Shown: positions 1 to 10,053, numbered from the stretch's first letter. The stretch is 64,000 nucleotides of DNA from Pseudomonas sp. DY-1 (GCF_003626975.1 NZ_CP032616.1:5680001-5744000), one strand, 5' to 3'. A program made the numbers and translations. The notes: generated by a model from the letters alone, not told the origin.

Positions 1-914
1 CGGGGCCGGGCGAAGTGCTGCTGCGGGTCGAGGCGGTCGGGGTGAACTACGCCGATGTAATGCGTCGACGTGGTGACAACTACCCGCAGCCAAGCCCGCT
101 GCCGTTTACCCTCGGCTACGAGATAGTCGGTGTGGTCGAGGCCCATGGCGAAGGCGTCAGCAGTCCCGAAGTGGGCGCTCTGGTGTTCGCCGCCTCCGGG
201 GGCGGCGGTTATGCGCAGTACGCGGCGGTACCGGCTGCAGGGCTGGTGCCGGTGCCACCCGGCCTGTCGCCGGAGCAGATGACTGCAATGTTCGTCCAGG
301 GCATCACCGCCTTGCGCAGTCTGAAGGATGCCGCTCGACTGCAGCCCGGCGAAACCATCCTGGTCGAAGGTGCGGCCGGTGGCGTTGGTTCGCTGATCGT
401 GCAGCTGGCAAAGATCATGGGTGCCGGCAAGGTGATCGCCGCCGCCAGTACGCCGGAGAAGCGCCAACTGGCGCTGGACCTGGGGGCCGATGCGGCGGTC
501 GACTACACTGCGCCGAACTGGGAAGAAGAGGTACGCGCGCTCACCGGTGGGCGGGGCGTGGATATCGCGATGGAGATGGTGGGAGGAGATGTCCTGGCTT
601 CAGCGCTGAAGAGCCTCGCGCCGTTCGGCCGCATGGTGGTATTCGGCGGTGCCGGTAGCCATCTCAGTCAGTTGGATACCGGTGACCTGGTCTTCTCCAA
701 CCGCAGCATCCAGGGCTTCACAATCACCCAGTACTTCGAGCGTCCGGACATCCTTGCCGAGACGGTGGGCGAATTGATCGGTCTGGTACTTGGCAATCGC
801 CTGCAACTGCAGATCGGCCAGGTGCTGCCGCTGTCGCAGGCTGCCGAAGCGCATCGCCTGCTGGAGTCACGCAAGACCTCCGGCAAGGTCGTGCTCAAGC
901 CCTGGGTGGAGTGA
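1..914 (+). CDS. NAD(P)H:quinone oxidoreductase / zinc-independent MDR family, 5'-truncated by the window
   Basis: Medium-chain dehydrogenase/reductase of the quinone oxidoreductase type, expected to use NADPH to reduce quinones or enones in the cytoplasm. The reading frame is open to base 3 and the residues before the first internal GTG (GPGEVLLRVEAVGVNYADV) are typical family N-terminal sequence, so the gene begins outside the window. Visible features are the GroES-like N-terminal domain, a Rossmann dinucleotide motif (EGAAGGVGS, around residue 120) and a C-terminal SGKVVLKP tail. No structural zinc cysteine cluster is seen, which favours the quinone oxidoreductase branch. It converges on ppnN across an inverted repeat. 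The exact substrate cannot be inferred. Confidence 0.85.
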   Translation, partial: GPGEVLLRVEAVGVNYADVMRRRGDNYPQPSPLPFTLGYEIVGVVEAHGEGVSSPEVGALVFAASGGGGYAQYAAVPAAGLVPVPPGLSPEQMTAMFVQGITALRSLKDAARLQPGETILVEGAAGGVGSLIVQLAKIMGAGKVIAAASTPEKRQLALDLGADAAVDYTAPNWEEEVRALTGGRGVDIAMEMVGGDVLASALKSLAPFGRMVVFGGAGSHLSQLDTGDLVFSNRSIQGFTITQYFERPDILAETVGELIGLVLGNRLQLQIGQVLPLSQAAEAHRLLESRKTSGKVVLKPWVE

Positions 915-930
915 TCTTCGGAAGCGGAAC

Positions 931-1003
931 CTGCGGGAGCGATTTCAATCGCGAATTCGGAGCGGGCTGCTGCCCGCTCTCGCGAATGATTTCACTCCCA
1001 CAG
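931..1003. repeat. Intergenic inverted repeat (Pseudomonas REP-like)
   Basis: Outer arms GGGAGCGATTTCAATCGCGAA and its near complement ending ACTCCCA flank an inner perfect stem GAGCGGGC/GCCCGCTC. It lies between the convergent quinone oxidoreductase and ppnN genes and probably doubles as a bidirectional terminator, although no T-run follows the stems. Confidence 0.75.
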
Positions 1004-1016
1004 TAATTGCCGGCCT

Positions 1017-2414
1017 TCAGCCCGCCAGTTCTTCCATGCGGCTCTGCACCACCCGGTAGCAGGGCACATAGGCCGCGCCGCCGGGGAGTTTCATCCGGTG
1101 CTGGCGGACGAAGGCGTTGAGCAACTCGTCCAGCGGTCGCATCACCGCGGCGTCGCCGTGGATCTCATAGGGGCCGTACTGCTCGATCAGGCGAATGCCC
1201 TTGTCTTTCACGTTGCCGGCGACGATGCCGGAGAATGCCCGACGCAAGTTGGCGGCCAGCTCGTGGGGCGGCAGGTCGCGGCGCAGCTCGAGGCTGGCCA
1301 TATTCTCGTGGGTGGGTTCGAACGGGTGCTGGAAGCGTTCGTCAATCTTCAGCAACCAGTTGTAGTGGAAGGCATCGTTGCGCTCGCGGCGGAACTGCTT
1401 GACCGCCTTCAGGCCTTGGGCCATCTCGATGGAGACCGCAGTCGGGTCGTCGATGATGATCTTGTAGCGGCTCTGCGCCGCTTCGCCCAGGGTGGCCCCG
1501 ACGAAGGCGTTTAGCTGCTCCAGGTAGGCGGCGGCGCTCCTCGGCCCGGTGAGCACGAGCGGGAAAGGCAGATCCCGGTTGTCCGGGTGCATCAGGATGC
1601 CCAGCAGGTAAAGGAATTCTTCCGCCGTACCGGCGCCGCCCGGGAAGATGATGATGCCGTGGCCGACGCGAACGAAGGCTTCCAGACGCTTCTCGATGTC
1701 CGGCAGGATCACCAGTTCGTTGACGATGGGGTTGGGCGCTTCGGCGGCGATGATGCCGGGCTCGGTCAGTCCCAGGTAGCGACCGCCGTGGGTGCGCTGC
1801 TTGGCGTGTCCGATGGTGGCGCCCTTCATCGGACCCTTCATCACGCCCGGGCCGCAGCCGGTGCAGACGTCAAGGTGGCGCAGGCCCAGCTCGTGGCCGA
1901 CTTTCTTGGTGTACTTGTACTCCTCGGTGCTGATGGAGTGGCCGCCCCAGCACACGACGATCTTCGGCTCCACGCCGGCGCGCAGGGTGCGTGCGTTGCG
2001 CAGCAGATGGAAAACGTAGTCGGTAATGCCTTCGGAGCTGTCCAGGTCGAAGCGGCGGCTCTTCAGTTCGTTCTCGGTATGGACGATGTCGCGCAGGGCG
2101 CTGAACAGCATCTCGCGGGTGTTGGTGATCATCTCGCCATCGACGAAGGCGTCGGCCGGGGCGTTGATCAGCTCCAGGCGTACGCCGCGGTCCTGCTGGT
2201 GGATGCGTACTTCGAAGTCCTTGTAGGCGTCGAGGATGGTCTTGGCGTTGTCGCTATGCGCACCGGTATTGAGGATGGCCAGGGCGCATTGGCGGAAGAG
2301 CTGGTACATGCGGCCGGAACCGGCTTCGCTGAGCTGATGCACTTCCAGTTGGGAGAGGGTGTCAAGGGCGCCCTTGGGGCTGACCTGAGCATTGATGACT
2401 TGTCTTCTGGGCAT
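1017..2414 (-). CDS. ppnN: Pyrimidine/purine nucleotide 5'-monophosphate nucleosidase
   Basis: 465-residue member of the LOG/YgdH family, which hydrolyses nucleoside monophosphates to base and ribose 5-phosphate; the E. coli PpnN homologue is a (p)ppGpp-responsive cytosolic enzyme of 454 residues. The LOG motif PGGAGTAEE is at residues 258-266, and the N-terminal SPKGALDTLSQLEV matches the E. coli start region. The ATG at 2414 was chosen over one 24 codons upstream because it aligns with that start and follows AAGGA at good spacing. Monocistronic, and convergent with the upstream quinone oxidoreductase gene. Recognition comes from family motifs, so confidence is high. Confidence 0.93.
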   Translation of the reverse strand: MPRRQVINAQVSPKGALDTLSQLEVHQLSEAGSGRMYQLFRQCALAILNTGAHSDNAKTILDAYKDFEVRIHQQDRGVRLELINAPADAFVDGEMITNTREMLFSALRDIVHTENELKSRRFDLDSSEGITDYVFHLLRNARTLRAGVEPKIVVCWGGHSISTEEYKYTKKVGHELGLRHLDVCTGCGPGVMKGPMKGATIGHAKQRTHGGRYLGLTEPGIIAAEAPNPIVNELVILPDIEKRLEAFVRVGHGIIIFPGGAGTAEEFLYLLGILMHPDNRDLPFPLVLTGPRSAAAYLEQLNAFVGATLGEAAQSRYKIIIDDPTAVSIEMAQGLKAVKQFRRERNDAFHYNWLLKIDERFQHPFEPTHENMASLELRRDLPPHELAANLRRAFSGIVAGNVKDKGIRLIEQYGPYEIHGDAAVMRPLDELLNAFVRQHRMKLPGGAAYVPCYRVVQSRMEELAG

Positions 2415-2667
2415 TCGGAATTTCCTTGCAACGATGCCGGAAGGCCGGTCGGCCGACGCGGCGGAATGCGGGGCGCCGTGATCCATGGCGCAGGTTGAGG
2501 CGGTGTTTCTTATCTGGGCACTACGACGTTACGGATTTATTGCGGGACAGATTCGGCAGTCATGATTCAGCGTAATAGCGAGATTACTGTCTGTCTGACA
2601 AGGACTTTCTTGGAGATGTTCCGGTTTGGCCGGCGGTGGACGGCTGGAGCGCCGTCCACCGCGTGCC

Positions 2668-3714
2668 TCATTTGCGGGCTTCCAGGATCAGGTTGAAGGG
2701 CGTTTCCGTGGCCCGGCGGAACTGGGTGAAGCCGGCTTCTTCGAACACCTTGCGCAGGCGTGCCTCGCCGGCCTGGGCACCAAGGCCGAGGCCCACTTCC
2801 TGGGACAGCGAATTGGGCGTGCAGATGAAGGTGGAGGCCGAGTAGAACAGCCGGCCCACCGGGGTCGCGTTGTCGTCGAGCTGGTCGTTCGCATAGGGCT
2901 CGACCAGCAGCACGGTGCCGTCGGGCTTCAATGTCTGCCAGGCGTGCCTGGCCGCGCCCACCGGGTCGCCCATGTCGTGCAGGCAGTCGAAATAGCAGAT
3001 CAGGTCGAAGCCATCGCCCGGATAGTCCTTGGCGCTGGCCTGGACGAAGGTGGCACGGTCGGCAACGCCCCCGTCCCTGGCACGCTGGGTAGCGGTTTCG
3101 ATGGACGGGCCGTGGTAGTCGTAGCCGACGAAGCGCGAGGCTGGAAATGCCTGCGCCAGGATCACGGTGGAGGCACCGTGGCCGCAGCCGACGTCGGCCA
3201 CCTTGGCACCGGCCTTGAGTTTGTCGACGACGCCGTCCAGCGCCGGCAGCCATTCGGCCACCAGATGCGCACGGTAGCCAGGCCGGAAGAAACGCTCGGT
3301 GCCGCTGAACATGCAGGGATGGTGATCGCCCCAGGGCAGTCCGCCATCGCCGCGCATGGCTTTTACCACCTTGTCCTTGTCGTGGAAGAGGGCTGCGATG
3401 ACCGAAGCGCCGCCGGCCACGTACACCGGCGAGTCCTCCACCGCCAGGGCCAGTGCCTGTTCCTCGGGAAGGCGGAAGCGCCCGCTGTCATGTTCCATGT
3501 AGCCGGACGCGGCATGGGCGCTCAGCCATTCGCGCAGCAGGCGGGCGTTACAGCCGGTTCTGGCGGCAAGTTCTTCCGGGCTGACCGGCTGGCTGTCGGC
3601 CATGGCGCGATAGAGGCCGAGTTCGTCGCCGAGGATGATGTTGGCGAGCATCGCCGCGCCACCCATGTCGGCTACCAGCTTACCCATGAAGTCGTTGAGT
3701 CTGGATTCGTCCAT
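2668..3714 (-). CDS. Class I SAM-dependent methyltransferase with N-terminal winged helix
   Basis: 348-residue protein with an N-terminal winged-helix dimerisation region (about residues 5-90) and a C-terminal Rossmann methyltransferase domain carrying the SAM loop VADVGCGHGAS (around residue 182) and the post-I acidic region. This architecture matches small-molecule C/O/N-methyltransferases of the Rv2258c or TylM-like group. A GTG at 3717 also opens the frame, but the ATG at 3714 sits seven bases after AGGAGG and is preferred. It stands alone between ppnN and an unknown gene. It lacks the operator shared by the catabolic regulon further downstream. Substrate unknown. Confidence 0.8.
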   Translation of the reverse strand: MDESRLNDFMGKLVADMGGAAMLANIILGDELGLYRAMADSQPVSPEELAARTGCNARLLREWLSAHAASGYMEHDSGRFRLPEEQALALAVEDSPVYVAGGASVIAALFHDKDKVVKAMRGDGGLPWGDHHPCMFSGTERFFRPGYRAHLVAEWLPALDGVVDKLKAGAKVADVGCGHGASTVILAQAFPASRFVGYDYHGPSIETATQRARDGGVADRATFVQASAKDYPGDGFDLICYFDCLHDMGDPVGAARHAWQTLKPDGTVLLVEPYANDQLDDNATPVGRLFYSASTFICTPNSLSQEVGLGLGAQAGEARLRKVFEEAGFTQFRRATETPFNLILEARK

Positions 3715-3935
3715 CACCTGTCCTCCTCTGGCAAGTGGGCAACCATCTGGCCGGAGCGACAGCGATATGCGGCGACGGGAGCCGTGATAGCAATGGAAGG
3801 AGCCGCGGCAGCCGGGTCATTATTGACTGGAGAGGCCCCTTCCGTGTCCCGCAATCGCAGGACAATTTGAGTCTAGTGGCCAGCCGATGGTCCATTGCCG
3901 ACTGAGGGGGTGCAGCCGATAAGCGGCGTGCCCGC

Positions 3936-4439
3936 TCAGACGTAGATGCTGACCCCGCCCTTGGCCTGCAACCAGTCGCGGTAGGTGGTCAGGGATGTGG
4001 TCTGCTTGTCGCCGTCGTAACCGATGAAGCCGATGCCGCTGTCTTTTTCGTCGAAGCCGGCATCGATCAGTTTCTGCACCTTGTCTTTGAGTTTCAGCGC
4101 ATCGTCGCGGTCCAGTTCCGACACGTCGGGAAGCTGGATCCTGTTGGCGTCGGCGTTCGGCTGCGTCGTGTCCGCAGGACGGGTACTGCCGGTCTGGCTG
4201 CCGCTGATGGCGCTGCCGCCGCCACTCATGGCGCGGAACAGGCCGCCGCGGCTCTGGGCAATCAGGGTGTTGGCATAGCGACGAAGCTCAGCGATATGGT
4301 CCTGGGGCGTCGTCGACTTTTCCTCGGTCTTGCCGGTGCTGGTGCCGGTGGTAGCGGTGTTGGCCGTATTGCTGGCATTGCTCCTGGAGGCGAGACCCAG
4401 ATAGTTGGCCAGGGCCGAGTTATTGGAAATGGTGGTCAT
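3936..4439 (-). CDS. Hypothetical protein, Ser/Thr/Asn-rich N-terminus
   Basis: 167 residues, not assigned to a family. The first ~55 residues are low-complexity and rich in Ser, Thr, Asn and Ala. The next ~45 contain a basic/hydrophobic helix (HIAELRRYANTLIAQSRGG), and the C-terminal ~60 are a compact acidic/basic segment ending in YRDWLQAKGGVSIYV. There is no signal peptide or membrane segment. The ATG at 4439 follows AGAGGA. The frame stays open far upstream, but that part is antisense to lhr and is a GC-rich shadow. It diverges from lhr with about 200 bp between them. A secreted or surface-associated role is possible given the composition, but unsupported. Confidence 0.7.
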   Translation of the reverse strand: MTTISNNSALANYLGLASRSNASNTANTATTGTSTGKTEEKSTTPQDHIAELRRYANTLIAQSRGGLFRAMSGGGSAISGSQTGSTRPADTTQPNADANRIQLPDVSELDRDDALKLKDKVQKLIDAGFDEKDSGIGFIGYDGDKQTTSLTTYRDWLQAKGGVSIYV

Positions 4440-4646
4440 GGCAGTTCCTCTGCGCGATCTGACCGCCTGTTCAGCATTATTCGGGCCAGTTCGCGGGAAG
4501 GCCCGTCGTTTCTGGGCTTTAGAGTACTGGTGTACCAATCCTGCGGCAGGGGCTTGCCGCCGGCAGGCAATGGCCTGCCGGACCTGGCGGCGACCATCGG
4601 TCCGGCGTCCTTGAGCCACTGACGGGCGCCGACCATAGTGGGTGCC

Positions 4647-7600
4647 ATGACCTCGACTCGCCAATCCACATCGGCCGCGCTGGAGGGATTCCACCCCGCC
4701 GTCGCCGCCTGGTTCCGCGCCAGCTTCCCCGCTCCGACGGCGGCCCAGGCCCTCGCCTGGCCAGCCATCCAGGCAGGGGCAAGCACCCTGGTGGCGGCGC
4801 CTACCGGCTCGGGCAAGACCCTCACCGCGTTCCTCTCGGCCATTGACGAACTGGTTCACGAAGGACTGGAACAGGGCGGCCTGCCGGATCGCTGCACGGT
4901 GGTCTACGTCTCGCCGTTGAAGGCGTTGTCCAACGACATCCGCATCAACCTGGAGGAACCCCTGGCCGGTATCCGTGCCGAACTGGCATGTCAGGGCCTG
5001 GCAGATGTGGATATTCGCACCGCCGTGCGCACCGGCGATACGCCCCAGGCCGAGCGCGACGCCATGCGCAAACGCCCGCCGCATATCCTGGTCACCACAC
5101 CGGAGTCGCTCTACATCCTCCTGGGCTCGGAATCTGGCCGCGCCATGCTGACCGGGTGTCGCAGCCTGATCATCGACGAAATCCACGCCATCGCCGGAAG
5201 CAAGCGCGGCAGCCATCTGATGCTCAGCGCCGAGCGCCTGGAGTCGCTGTGCGGGCGCAGCTTGCAGCGCATCGGCCTGTCGGCCACGCAGAAACCCATC
5301 GAGCGGGTGGCGGCCTTTCTCATGGGCCTTGGACGCGACGCCTGCACCCTGGTGGATGTGGGCTACAGCCGCGAGCGCGACCTCGCCATCGAAGTACCTC
5401 CCGTACCGCTGGAAGCGGTGCTGAGCAATGAAGCCTGGGAGAAGGTCTACGACCGGCTGGCCGAACTGGTGGCCGAGCACCGCACCACCCTGGTGTTCGT
5501 CAACACCCGACGGCTGGCCGAGCGCGCCAGCCGCCACCTCTCCGAGCGCCTCGGTAATGCCGCGGTCGCCGCCCACCACGGGAGCCTGGCGCGGGAGCTC
5601 AGGCTGGACGCCGAACAGCGCCTCAAGCGCGGCGATCTCAAGGTGCTGGTGGCAACGGCGTCGCTGGAACTGGGCATCGATATCGGCGATGTGGAACTGG
5701 TCTGCCAGCTCGGCTCGCCACGCAGCATCGCCGCCTTCCTGCAGCGCGTCGGCCGCTCCGGCCACAGCGTCGGCGGCACGCCCAAGGGGCGGTTGTTCCC
5801 GCAGTCACGGGACGACCTGATCGAGTGTGCGGCGCTGCTGGATTGCGTTCGCCGTGATGAACTGGATGCCCTGGTGATTCCCCATGCTCCGCTGGATGTG
5901 CTGGCGCAGCAGATGGTGGCTGAAGTGGCGAGTCAGGAATGGGGCGAGGACGAACTGTATCGGCTGATGACCCGCGCCATGCCCTACGCAGGCCTGGCGC
6001 GGAGGCAGTTCGACGCTTTGGTGAAGATGCTTTCCGAGGGCTACAACGGCCGACAGGGCGTGCGGGGCGCCTATCTGCACCGCGATGCGGTGAATCGCCG
6101 TCTGCGGGGTCGCCGTTCAGCACGCCTGACCGCCATCACCTCCGGGGGCGCCATTCCCGAAACCGCCGACTACGCCGTGGTGCTGGAGCCCCAGGGCGTG
6201 CCGGTCGGCAGCGTGCATGAAGATTTCGCCGTGGAAAGCCTGGCGGGTGATGTCTTCCAGCTGGGCAACCAGGCCTACCGCATCCTCCGGGTAGAGCCCG
6301 GCCGGGTAAGGGTGGAGGACGCCCAGGGCCAGCCGCCGAACATCCCCTTCTGGCTGGGAGAGGCGCCGGGACGCACGGATGAGCTGTCGGCGGGGGTGGC
6401 GCGGCTGCGGGGGATGGTGGAGGACTTGTTGGTGGCGTCCGAGCCGGATCAGGACACCCTCACCCCCGACCCCTCTTCCCAAGGGAGAGGGGAGAAAAGC
6501 GCGGTCGAGCACGCGGTGGTGGCCTTGTGCGAGAGCATCGATCTCAGCGAGGCGGCGGCGCGGCAGATTGTCGAGTACCTGGCGCGGGCACGGGCTGCGC
6601 TGGGGGCCTTGCCGACTCAGCAGCGGCTGGTGATGGAGCGCTTCTTCGACGAATCCGGTGGCATGCAACTGATCATCCATTCACCCTTTGGCAGCCGGCT
6701 CAACCGTGCCTGGGGGTTGGCGTTGCGCAAGCGCTTCTGCCGCAGTTTCAACTTCGAACTACAGGCGGCGGCCACGGAGGATGCGCTGATCCTTTCGCTC
6801 GCCACCAGCCACAGCTTTGCGCTGGAAGAAGTCTGGCGCTATCTGCATTCCAACAGCGCCGAACACATCCTGGTCCAGGCCATTCTCGATGCGCCGTTGT
6901 TCGGCGTGCGCTGGCGCTGGAACGCTTCTGCGGCCCTGGCCCTGCCGCGCTACTCAGGCGGCCGCAAGGTGGCACCACAGATCCAGCGCATGCGCAGTGA
7001 AGACCTGCTGGCCAGCGTTTTTCCCGATCAGGTGGCCTGCCAGGAAAACCTCGTGGGCGAGCGCGAGATTCCCGACCATCCGCTGGTGGCCCAGACCCTC
7101 GATGACTGCCTGCACGAGGCAATGGATGCCGATGGCTGGCTGGCCCTGCTGCGACGCATGGAGCGAGGCGAGGTCCAACTGGTTTCCCGCGACCTGCCGG
7201 CACCTTCATCCCTGGCGGCAGAAATCCTTGGGGCGCGGCCCTACGCCTTCCTCGATGACGCGCCGCTGGAAGAGCGTCGAACCCAGGCCGTGCAGCAACG
7301 ACGCTGGAGCGATCCGGAGTCCGCCGACGATCTGGGCGCACTGGACATGGAGGCCATTGCGGCCGTGGCCGAAGAAGCCTGGCCGCAGGTGCGCGATGCC
7401 GATGAGATGCATGAAGCGCTGCTCGCCCTGGCCTGTATCACCCAGGCTGAGGTGCAAGCCAACGACGGTTGGGCTGGCTGGCTGGCACAACTGGCCAAGG
7501 CCCGCCGGGCTGCCTGCCTGCAACTGGATGGCAAGGCTTCCCTGTGGTTGGCGGCCGAGCGTGTGGAACAGTTCCGCGCCCTCTATCCCGAGGCCGTACT

Positions 7601-9044
7601 CAAGCCAGCCATTGTCGCGCCAGAGGGATTCACATCGGTGTGGGAAACCGAGGCGGCGCTGGTGGAAGTCGTGCGCGCGCGCATGGGTGGTTTCGGCCCG
7701 TTGTCGCTAGGTCGGCTGACCAGGGACCTGCTCCAGGCGCCGGCAGCGCTCAGCATTGCCCTGGCAAGCCTGGAGCGCGAAGGGCAGTTGCTGTGCGGTC
7801 GTTTCACGCCAGGCACGGTGGAAGAGGAGTGGTGCGAGCGCCATCTGCTGGCGCGCATTCATCGCTACACGGTCAAGCGCCTGCGCCGCGAGATCGAGCC
7901 GGTGGAGCGGGCCGATTTCATGCGTTTCCTGTTCGACTGGCAGCGTGTTGCCCCGGCCTCCCAAGTGCGTGGTGCCGAAGCCCTGGCGACTGTGCTTGGA
8001 CAACTGGAAGGATTCGAGGCAGCGGCCGCGGCCTGGGAAAGCGAGATTCTTCCCAGCCGCGTGGCTGACTACGGGATCAACTGGCTCGACGACCTCTGTC
8101 GCGCCGGCCGGGTGGTCTGGTGCCGCCTGGGTGGGCGCGGCAAAGCTGCAGGGCCAGTGCGTGGCACGCCCATCCTGTTGCTGCCGCGCAAGAACCTGGC
8201 GCTCTGGCGCGCGTGCCTGCAGGACACGCCGACGCCCGAACCGTCCCCGCGTGCAGAGCGGGTGCGCCAGGTGCTGGCTGGCCAGGGTGCGCTGTTCTTC
8301 GATGAACTGATGGATGAGGCACATCTGCTGCGCAGTGAGCTGGAGGACTGCCTTGGTGAACTGGTGGCCCTGGGCCTGGCCAATGCCGACAGCTTCGCCG
8401 GTCTGCGCTCACTGTTGCTGCCGGCGGCACGGCGCAGCCGGCATGACCGCCGGGCACGCCTGGCCTTGGCCAATATGCAGGACGCCGGACGCTGGGCGTT
8501 GCTGCGCGGCAAGGCCGAGGAAGGTAATGGCAAGGTTCCTGTCGACGCCTTGGAGCATGTGGCCCGCACGCTGCTGCGCCGCTATGGCGTGGTGGGCTGG
8601 CGCCTGCTGGAGCGCGAGGCTGCCTGGATGCCGCCCTGGCGAGATCTGCTGCGGGTCTATCACCGACTGGAGGCACGCGGCGAGATTCGCGGCGGGCGAT
8701 TCGTGGCGGGAGTCTCCGGCGAACAGTTCGCCCTGCCGGAGGCGGTGGGGCTGCTCCGCGAAGTACGCAAGCGTCCACTGGACGGACAGCTGATCAGTCT
8801 TGCCGCCTGCGATCCGCTGAACCTGCTGGGGACCTTGCTCAACGGCACCAAGGTGCCGGCGGTGTCGGGCAATCGCCTGTTGCTGCGCGATGGCGTGCCC
8901 GTCGCGACGCTGGTGGCGGGCAAAGTGGCGCTACTGCAAGAGGTGGACGTGGCGACCGCCAATGAGTGGCGCGCGGCGCTGATTCGCCAGCCGGCGGCAA
9001 CCCCCATTGGGCAACAGTCGAGACGGGCGCGAATGCCGGGGTAA
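4647..9044 (+). CDS. lhr: Large helicase-related protein (ATP-dependent 3'-5' helicase)
   Basis: About 1465 residues, close to E. coli Lhr (1538). Superfamily 2 helicase motifs are clear: Walker A APTGSGKT at residues 51-58, DEIH at about 177, SATQ (motif III) and the C-terminal helicase motif QRVGRSGH. The Lhr-specific winged-helix and beta-barrel region and a long C-terminal half follow. Family members unwind RNA:DNA and DNA duplexes with 3'-5' polarity and are linked to DNA repair. A GTG nine bases upstream is an alternative start; neither has a strong ribosome site. An intergenic-type repeat is embedded in frame near residues 603-616 (listed separately). Confidence 0.93.
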   Translation: MTSTRQSTSAALEGFHPAVAAWFRASFPAPTAAQALAWPAIQAGASTLVAAPTGSGKTLTAFLSAIDELVHEGLEQGGLPDRCTVVYVSPLKALSNDIRINLEEPLAGIRAELACQGLADVDIRTAVRTGDTPQAERDAMRKRPPHILVTTPESLYILLGSESGRAMLTGCRSLIIDEIHAIAGSKRGSHLMLSAERLESLCGRSLQRIGLSATQKPIERVAAFLMGLGRDACTLVDVGYSRERDLAIEVPPVPLEAVLSNEAWEKVYDRLAELVAEHRTTLVFVNTRRLAERASRHLSERLGNAAVAAHHGSLARELRLDAEQRLKRGDLKVLVATASLELGIDIGDVELVCQLGSPRSIAAFLQRVGRSGHSVGGTPKGRLFPQSRDDLIECAALLDCVRRDELDALVIPHAPLDVLAQQMVAEVASQEWGEDELYRLMTRAMPYAGLARRQFDALVKMLSEGYNGRQGVRGAYLHRDAVNRRLRGRRSARLTAITSGGAIPETADYAVVLEPQGVPVGSVHEDFAVESLAGDVFQLGNQAYRILRVEPGRVRVEDAQGQPPNIPFWLGEAPGRTDELSAGVARLRGMVEDLLVASEPDQDTLTPDPSSQGRGEKSAVEHAVVALCESIDLSEAAARQIVEYLARARAALGALPTQQRLVMERFFDESGGMQLIIHSPFGSRLNRAWGLALRKRFCRSFNFELQAAATEDALILSLATSHSFALEEVWRYLHSNSAEHILVQAILDAPLFGVRWRWNASAALALPRYSGGRKVAPQIQRMRSEDLLASVFPDQVACQENLVGEREIPDHPLVAQTLDDCLHEAMDADGWLALLRRMERGEVQLVSRDLPAPSSLAAEILGARPYAFLDDAPLEERRTQAVQQRRWSDPESADDLGALDMEAIAAVAEEAWPQVRDADEMHEALLALACITQAEVQANDGWAGWLAQLAKARRAACLQLDGKASLWLAAERVEQFRALYPEAVLKPAIVAPEGFTSVWETEAALVEVVRARMGGFGPLSLGRLTRDLLQAPAALSIALASLEREGQLLCGRFTPGTVEEEWCERHLLARIHRYTVKRLRREIEPVERADFMRFLFDWQRVAPASQVRGAEALATVLGQLEGFEAAAAAWESEILPSRVADYGINWLDDLCRAGRVVWCRLGGRGKAAGPVRGTPILLLPRKNLALWRACLQDTPTPEPSPRAERVRQVLAGQGALFFDELMDEAHLLRSELEDCLGELVALGLANADSFAGLRSLLLPAARRSRHDRRARLALANMQDAGRWALLRGKAEEGNGKVPVDALEHVARTLLRRYGVVGWRLLEREAAWMPPWRDLLRVYHRLEARGEIRGGRFVAGVSGEQFALPEAVGLLREVRKRPLDGQLISLAACDPLNLLGTLLNGTKVPAVSGNRLLLRDGVPVATLVAGKVALLQEVDVATANEWRAALIRQPAATPIGQQSRRARMPG
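6455..6494. repeat. Dispersed CCCTCTCCC-type inverted repeat inserted in frame inside lhr
   Basis: The stretch has the pattern CCCTCACCCC then CCCTCTTCCC-AA-GGGAGAGGG, the same inverted repeat found in intergenic positions at 9082, 48138 and 50471. Here it encodes a Pro/Ser/Gly-rich linker ([16 protein letters not shown]) between two Lhr domains without shifting the frame. Confidence 0.75.
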
Positions 9045-9081
9045 GGGGGGGACACACGGCGACAAGCCCGTGGCACAAATA

Positions 9082-9118
9082 GCCCCCTCTGCGTCTGTGA
9101 GAGGGTCGGGGGGAGGGC
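9082..9118. repeat. CCCTCTCCC-type inverted repeat after lhr
   Basis: CCCCCTCTG and CAGAGGG-like arms separated by a few bases (GCGTCTGTGAGAGGG), about 40 bp past the lhr stop. A degenerate copy of the dispersed repeat family also seen inside lhr; it may act as the lhr 3' stem-loop. Confidence 0.6.
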
Positions 9119-9229
9119 AGCATCAGCCTGCTGGGACATGATCATGGTCTAACCGCTTGTAATAGCTCAGAAATTGACCCAACCCAAGGGGCCCCCGCCA
9201 GATCTGGCGCCTGGCCATCTCCCGACAGC

Positions 9230-9296
9230 TTATCCACAGTTTCATCCACCGTTTTTGTGGGTATGCGTCGATCAGTCTTCGCTGGACTTATCCACA
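9230..9296. promoter_or_regulatory. Pair of perfect DnaA boxes
   Basis: Two copies of TTATCCACA in the same orientation, at 9230-9238 and 9288-9296. Two weaker 9-mers with two mismatches each lie between them (9242-9250 forward, 9256-9264 reverse). The second perfect box overlaps the 3' end of the Mut7-C gene, where it encodes part of LTVDKS. This could be a DnaA-titration or regulatory cluster; no AT-rich unwinding element is adjacent, so an origin is not supported. Confidence 0.5.
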
Positions 9297-10030
9297 GTCA
9301 GCAAGGGCGCGAGCAGGGTGCACATGCTGCGCCAATGGGAACCTTCCCAGTACAGACGGTCGCAGGCATTGCAACTTAGAAAGCGCGAATAGAGGGCGCC
9401 AACCCTTGGCGGCAGGCGAGGGCGGGCCATTTCCGGGGCGATTTCCTGGAGCGGATGGTTGCAGTGCAGGCAGAGGCTGAAGGGATTGGCGCTGCGGGCC
9501 AGGTCCAGCCGCTCGAACAGCTCGCGCAATTGCAACGAGGGTTTCAGCGCATGTACGTAGCAGCCGTGGGTGATGATGCGGCGCTTGAGCAGCTCGCGGT
9601 CGCGGGTGAGCACGATGCGCCCTTCATGGGCGGATATCTCGGCGATCTGGCCGTCCTCGAAGCCGTTGTCGTAGAGGGTATCGAAGCCGCACATGCGAAG
9701 CAGGCTGGCGAGCCCGCCCAGATGGGCATCGGCGACGAAGCGCAGCACCCGCAATGGGCGCGAGCGGACCTTGAGCAGGGGGCTGATGTCCAGCGCCTCG
9801 AACTTGGGATAGACCGCCACCCGGTCGCCATCGAGTATCACTCGTTCGAATCCGACCGACTCGCCATTGAGCAGGACCAGTTCCACCTCGGTGTGCGGCA
9901 CGCCCAGCGCCTCGATCATGTGCTTGACCGTGGCCGCCCGCGCGCAGGCACAGGTGAAGGCCTGCCGGCGCCGCTCGGCGGGCAGGAAGTCATTGAGCTC
10001 TTCGTAGAATCGAAACGTTGCCCTGACCAT
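9272..10030 (-). CDS. Mut7-C RNase domain protein with N-terminal ubiquitin-like domain and zinc ribbon
   Basis: 252 residues. Residues 1-~85 look like the Mut7-C ubiquitin/ThiS-like fold (FRFYEELNDFLP... ILDGDRVAVYP). Residues ~92-170 are the Mut7-C PIN-like nuclease (FVADAHLGGLASLLRMCGFDT, LTRDRELLKRR), with acidic residues in the expected places. The C-terminus carries a CxxC...CxxC zinc ribbon (CLHCNH and CNACDR). The family is predicted to be an RNA-cleaving enzyme, but the biological target is not established. The gene is monocistronic, ends over a DnaA box and lies downstream of the peroxiredoxin gene on the same strand, with a strong hairpin between them. Confidence 0.82.
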   Translation of the reverse strand: MVRATFRFYEELNDFLPAERRRQAFTCACARAATVKHMIEALGVPHTEVELVLLNGESVGFERVILDGDRVAVYPKFEALDISPLLKVRSRPLRVLRFVADAHLGGLASLLRMCGFDTLYDNGFEDGQIAEISAHEGRIVLTRDRELLKRRIITHGCYVHALKPSLQLRELFERLDLARSANPFSLCLHCNHPLQEIAPEMARPRLPPRVGALYSRFLSCNACDRLYWEGSHWRSMCTLLAPLLTVDKSSED

Positions 10031-10053
10031 GCAGGAGAGTATGGCAGCCCGTG

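Noticed and set aside
3855..3872. Possible tenth regulon operator upstream of the methyltransferase (GGAC...GTCTAG)
   Set aside because: Half-sites and spacing do not match 7-N4-7, and it lies over 140 bp from the start codon.
4443..5765. Upstream extension of the 3936-4439 gene to a 609-codon frame
   Set aside because: The extension is antisense to lhr and has atypical composition; the ATG at 4439 has a good ribosome site.
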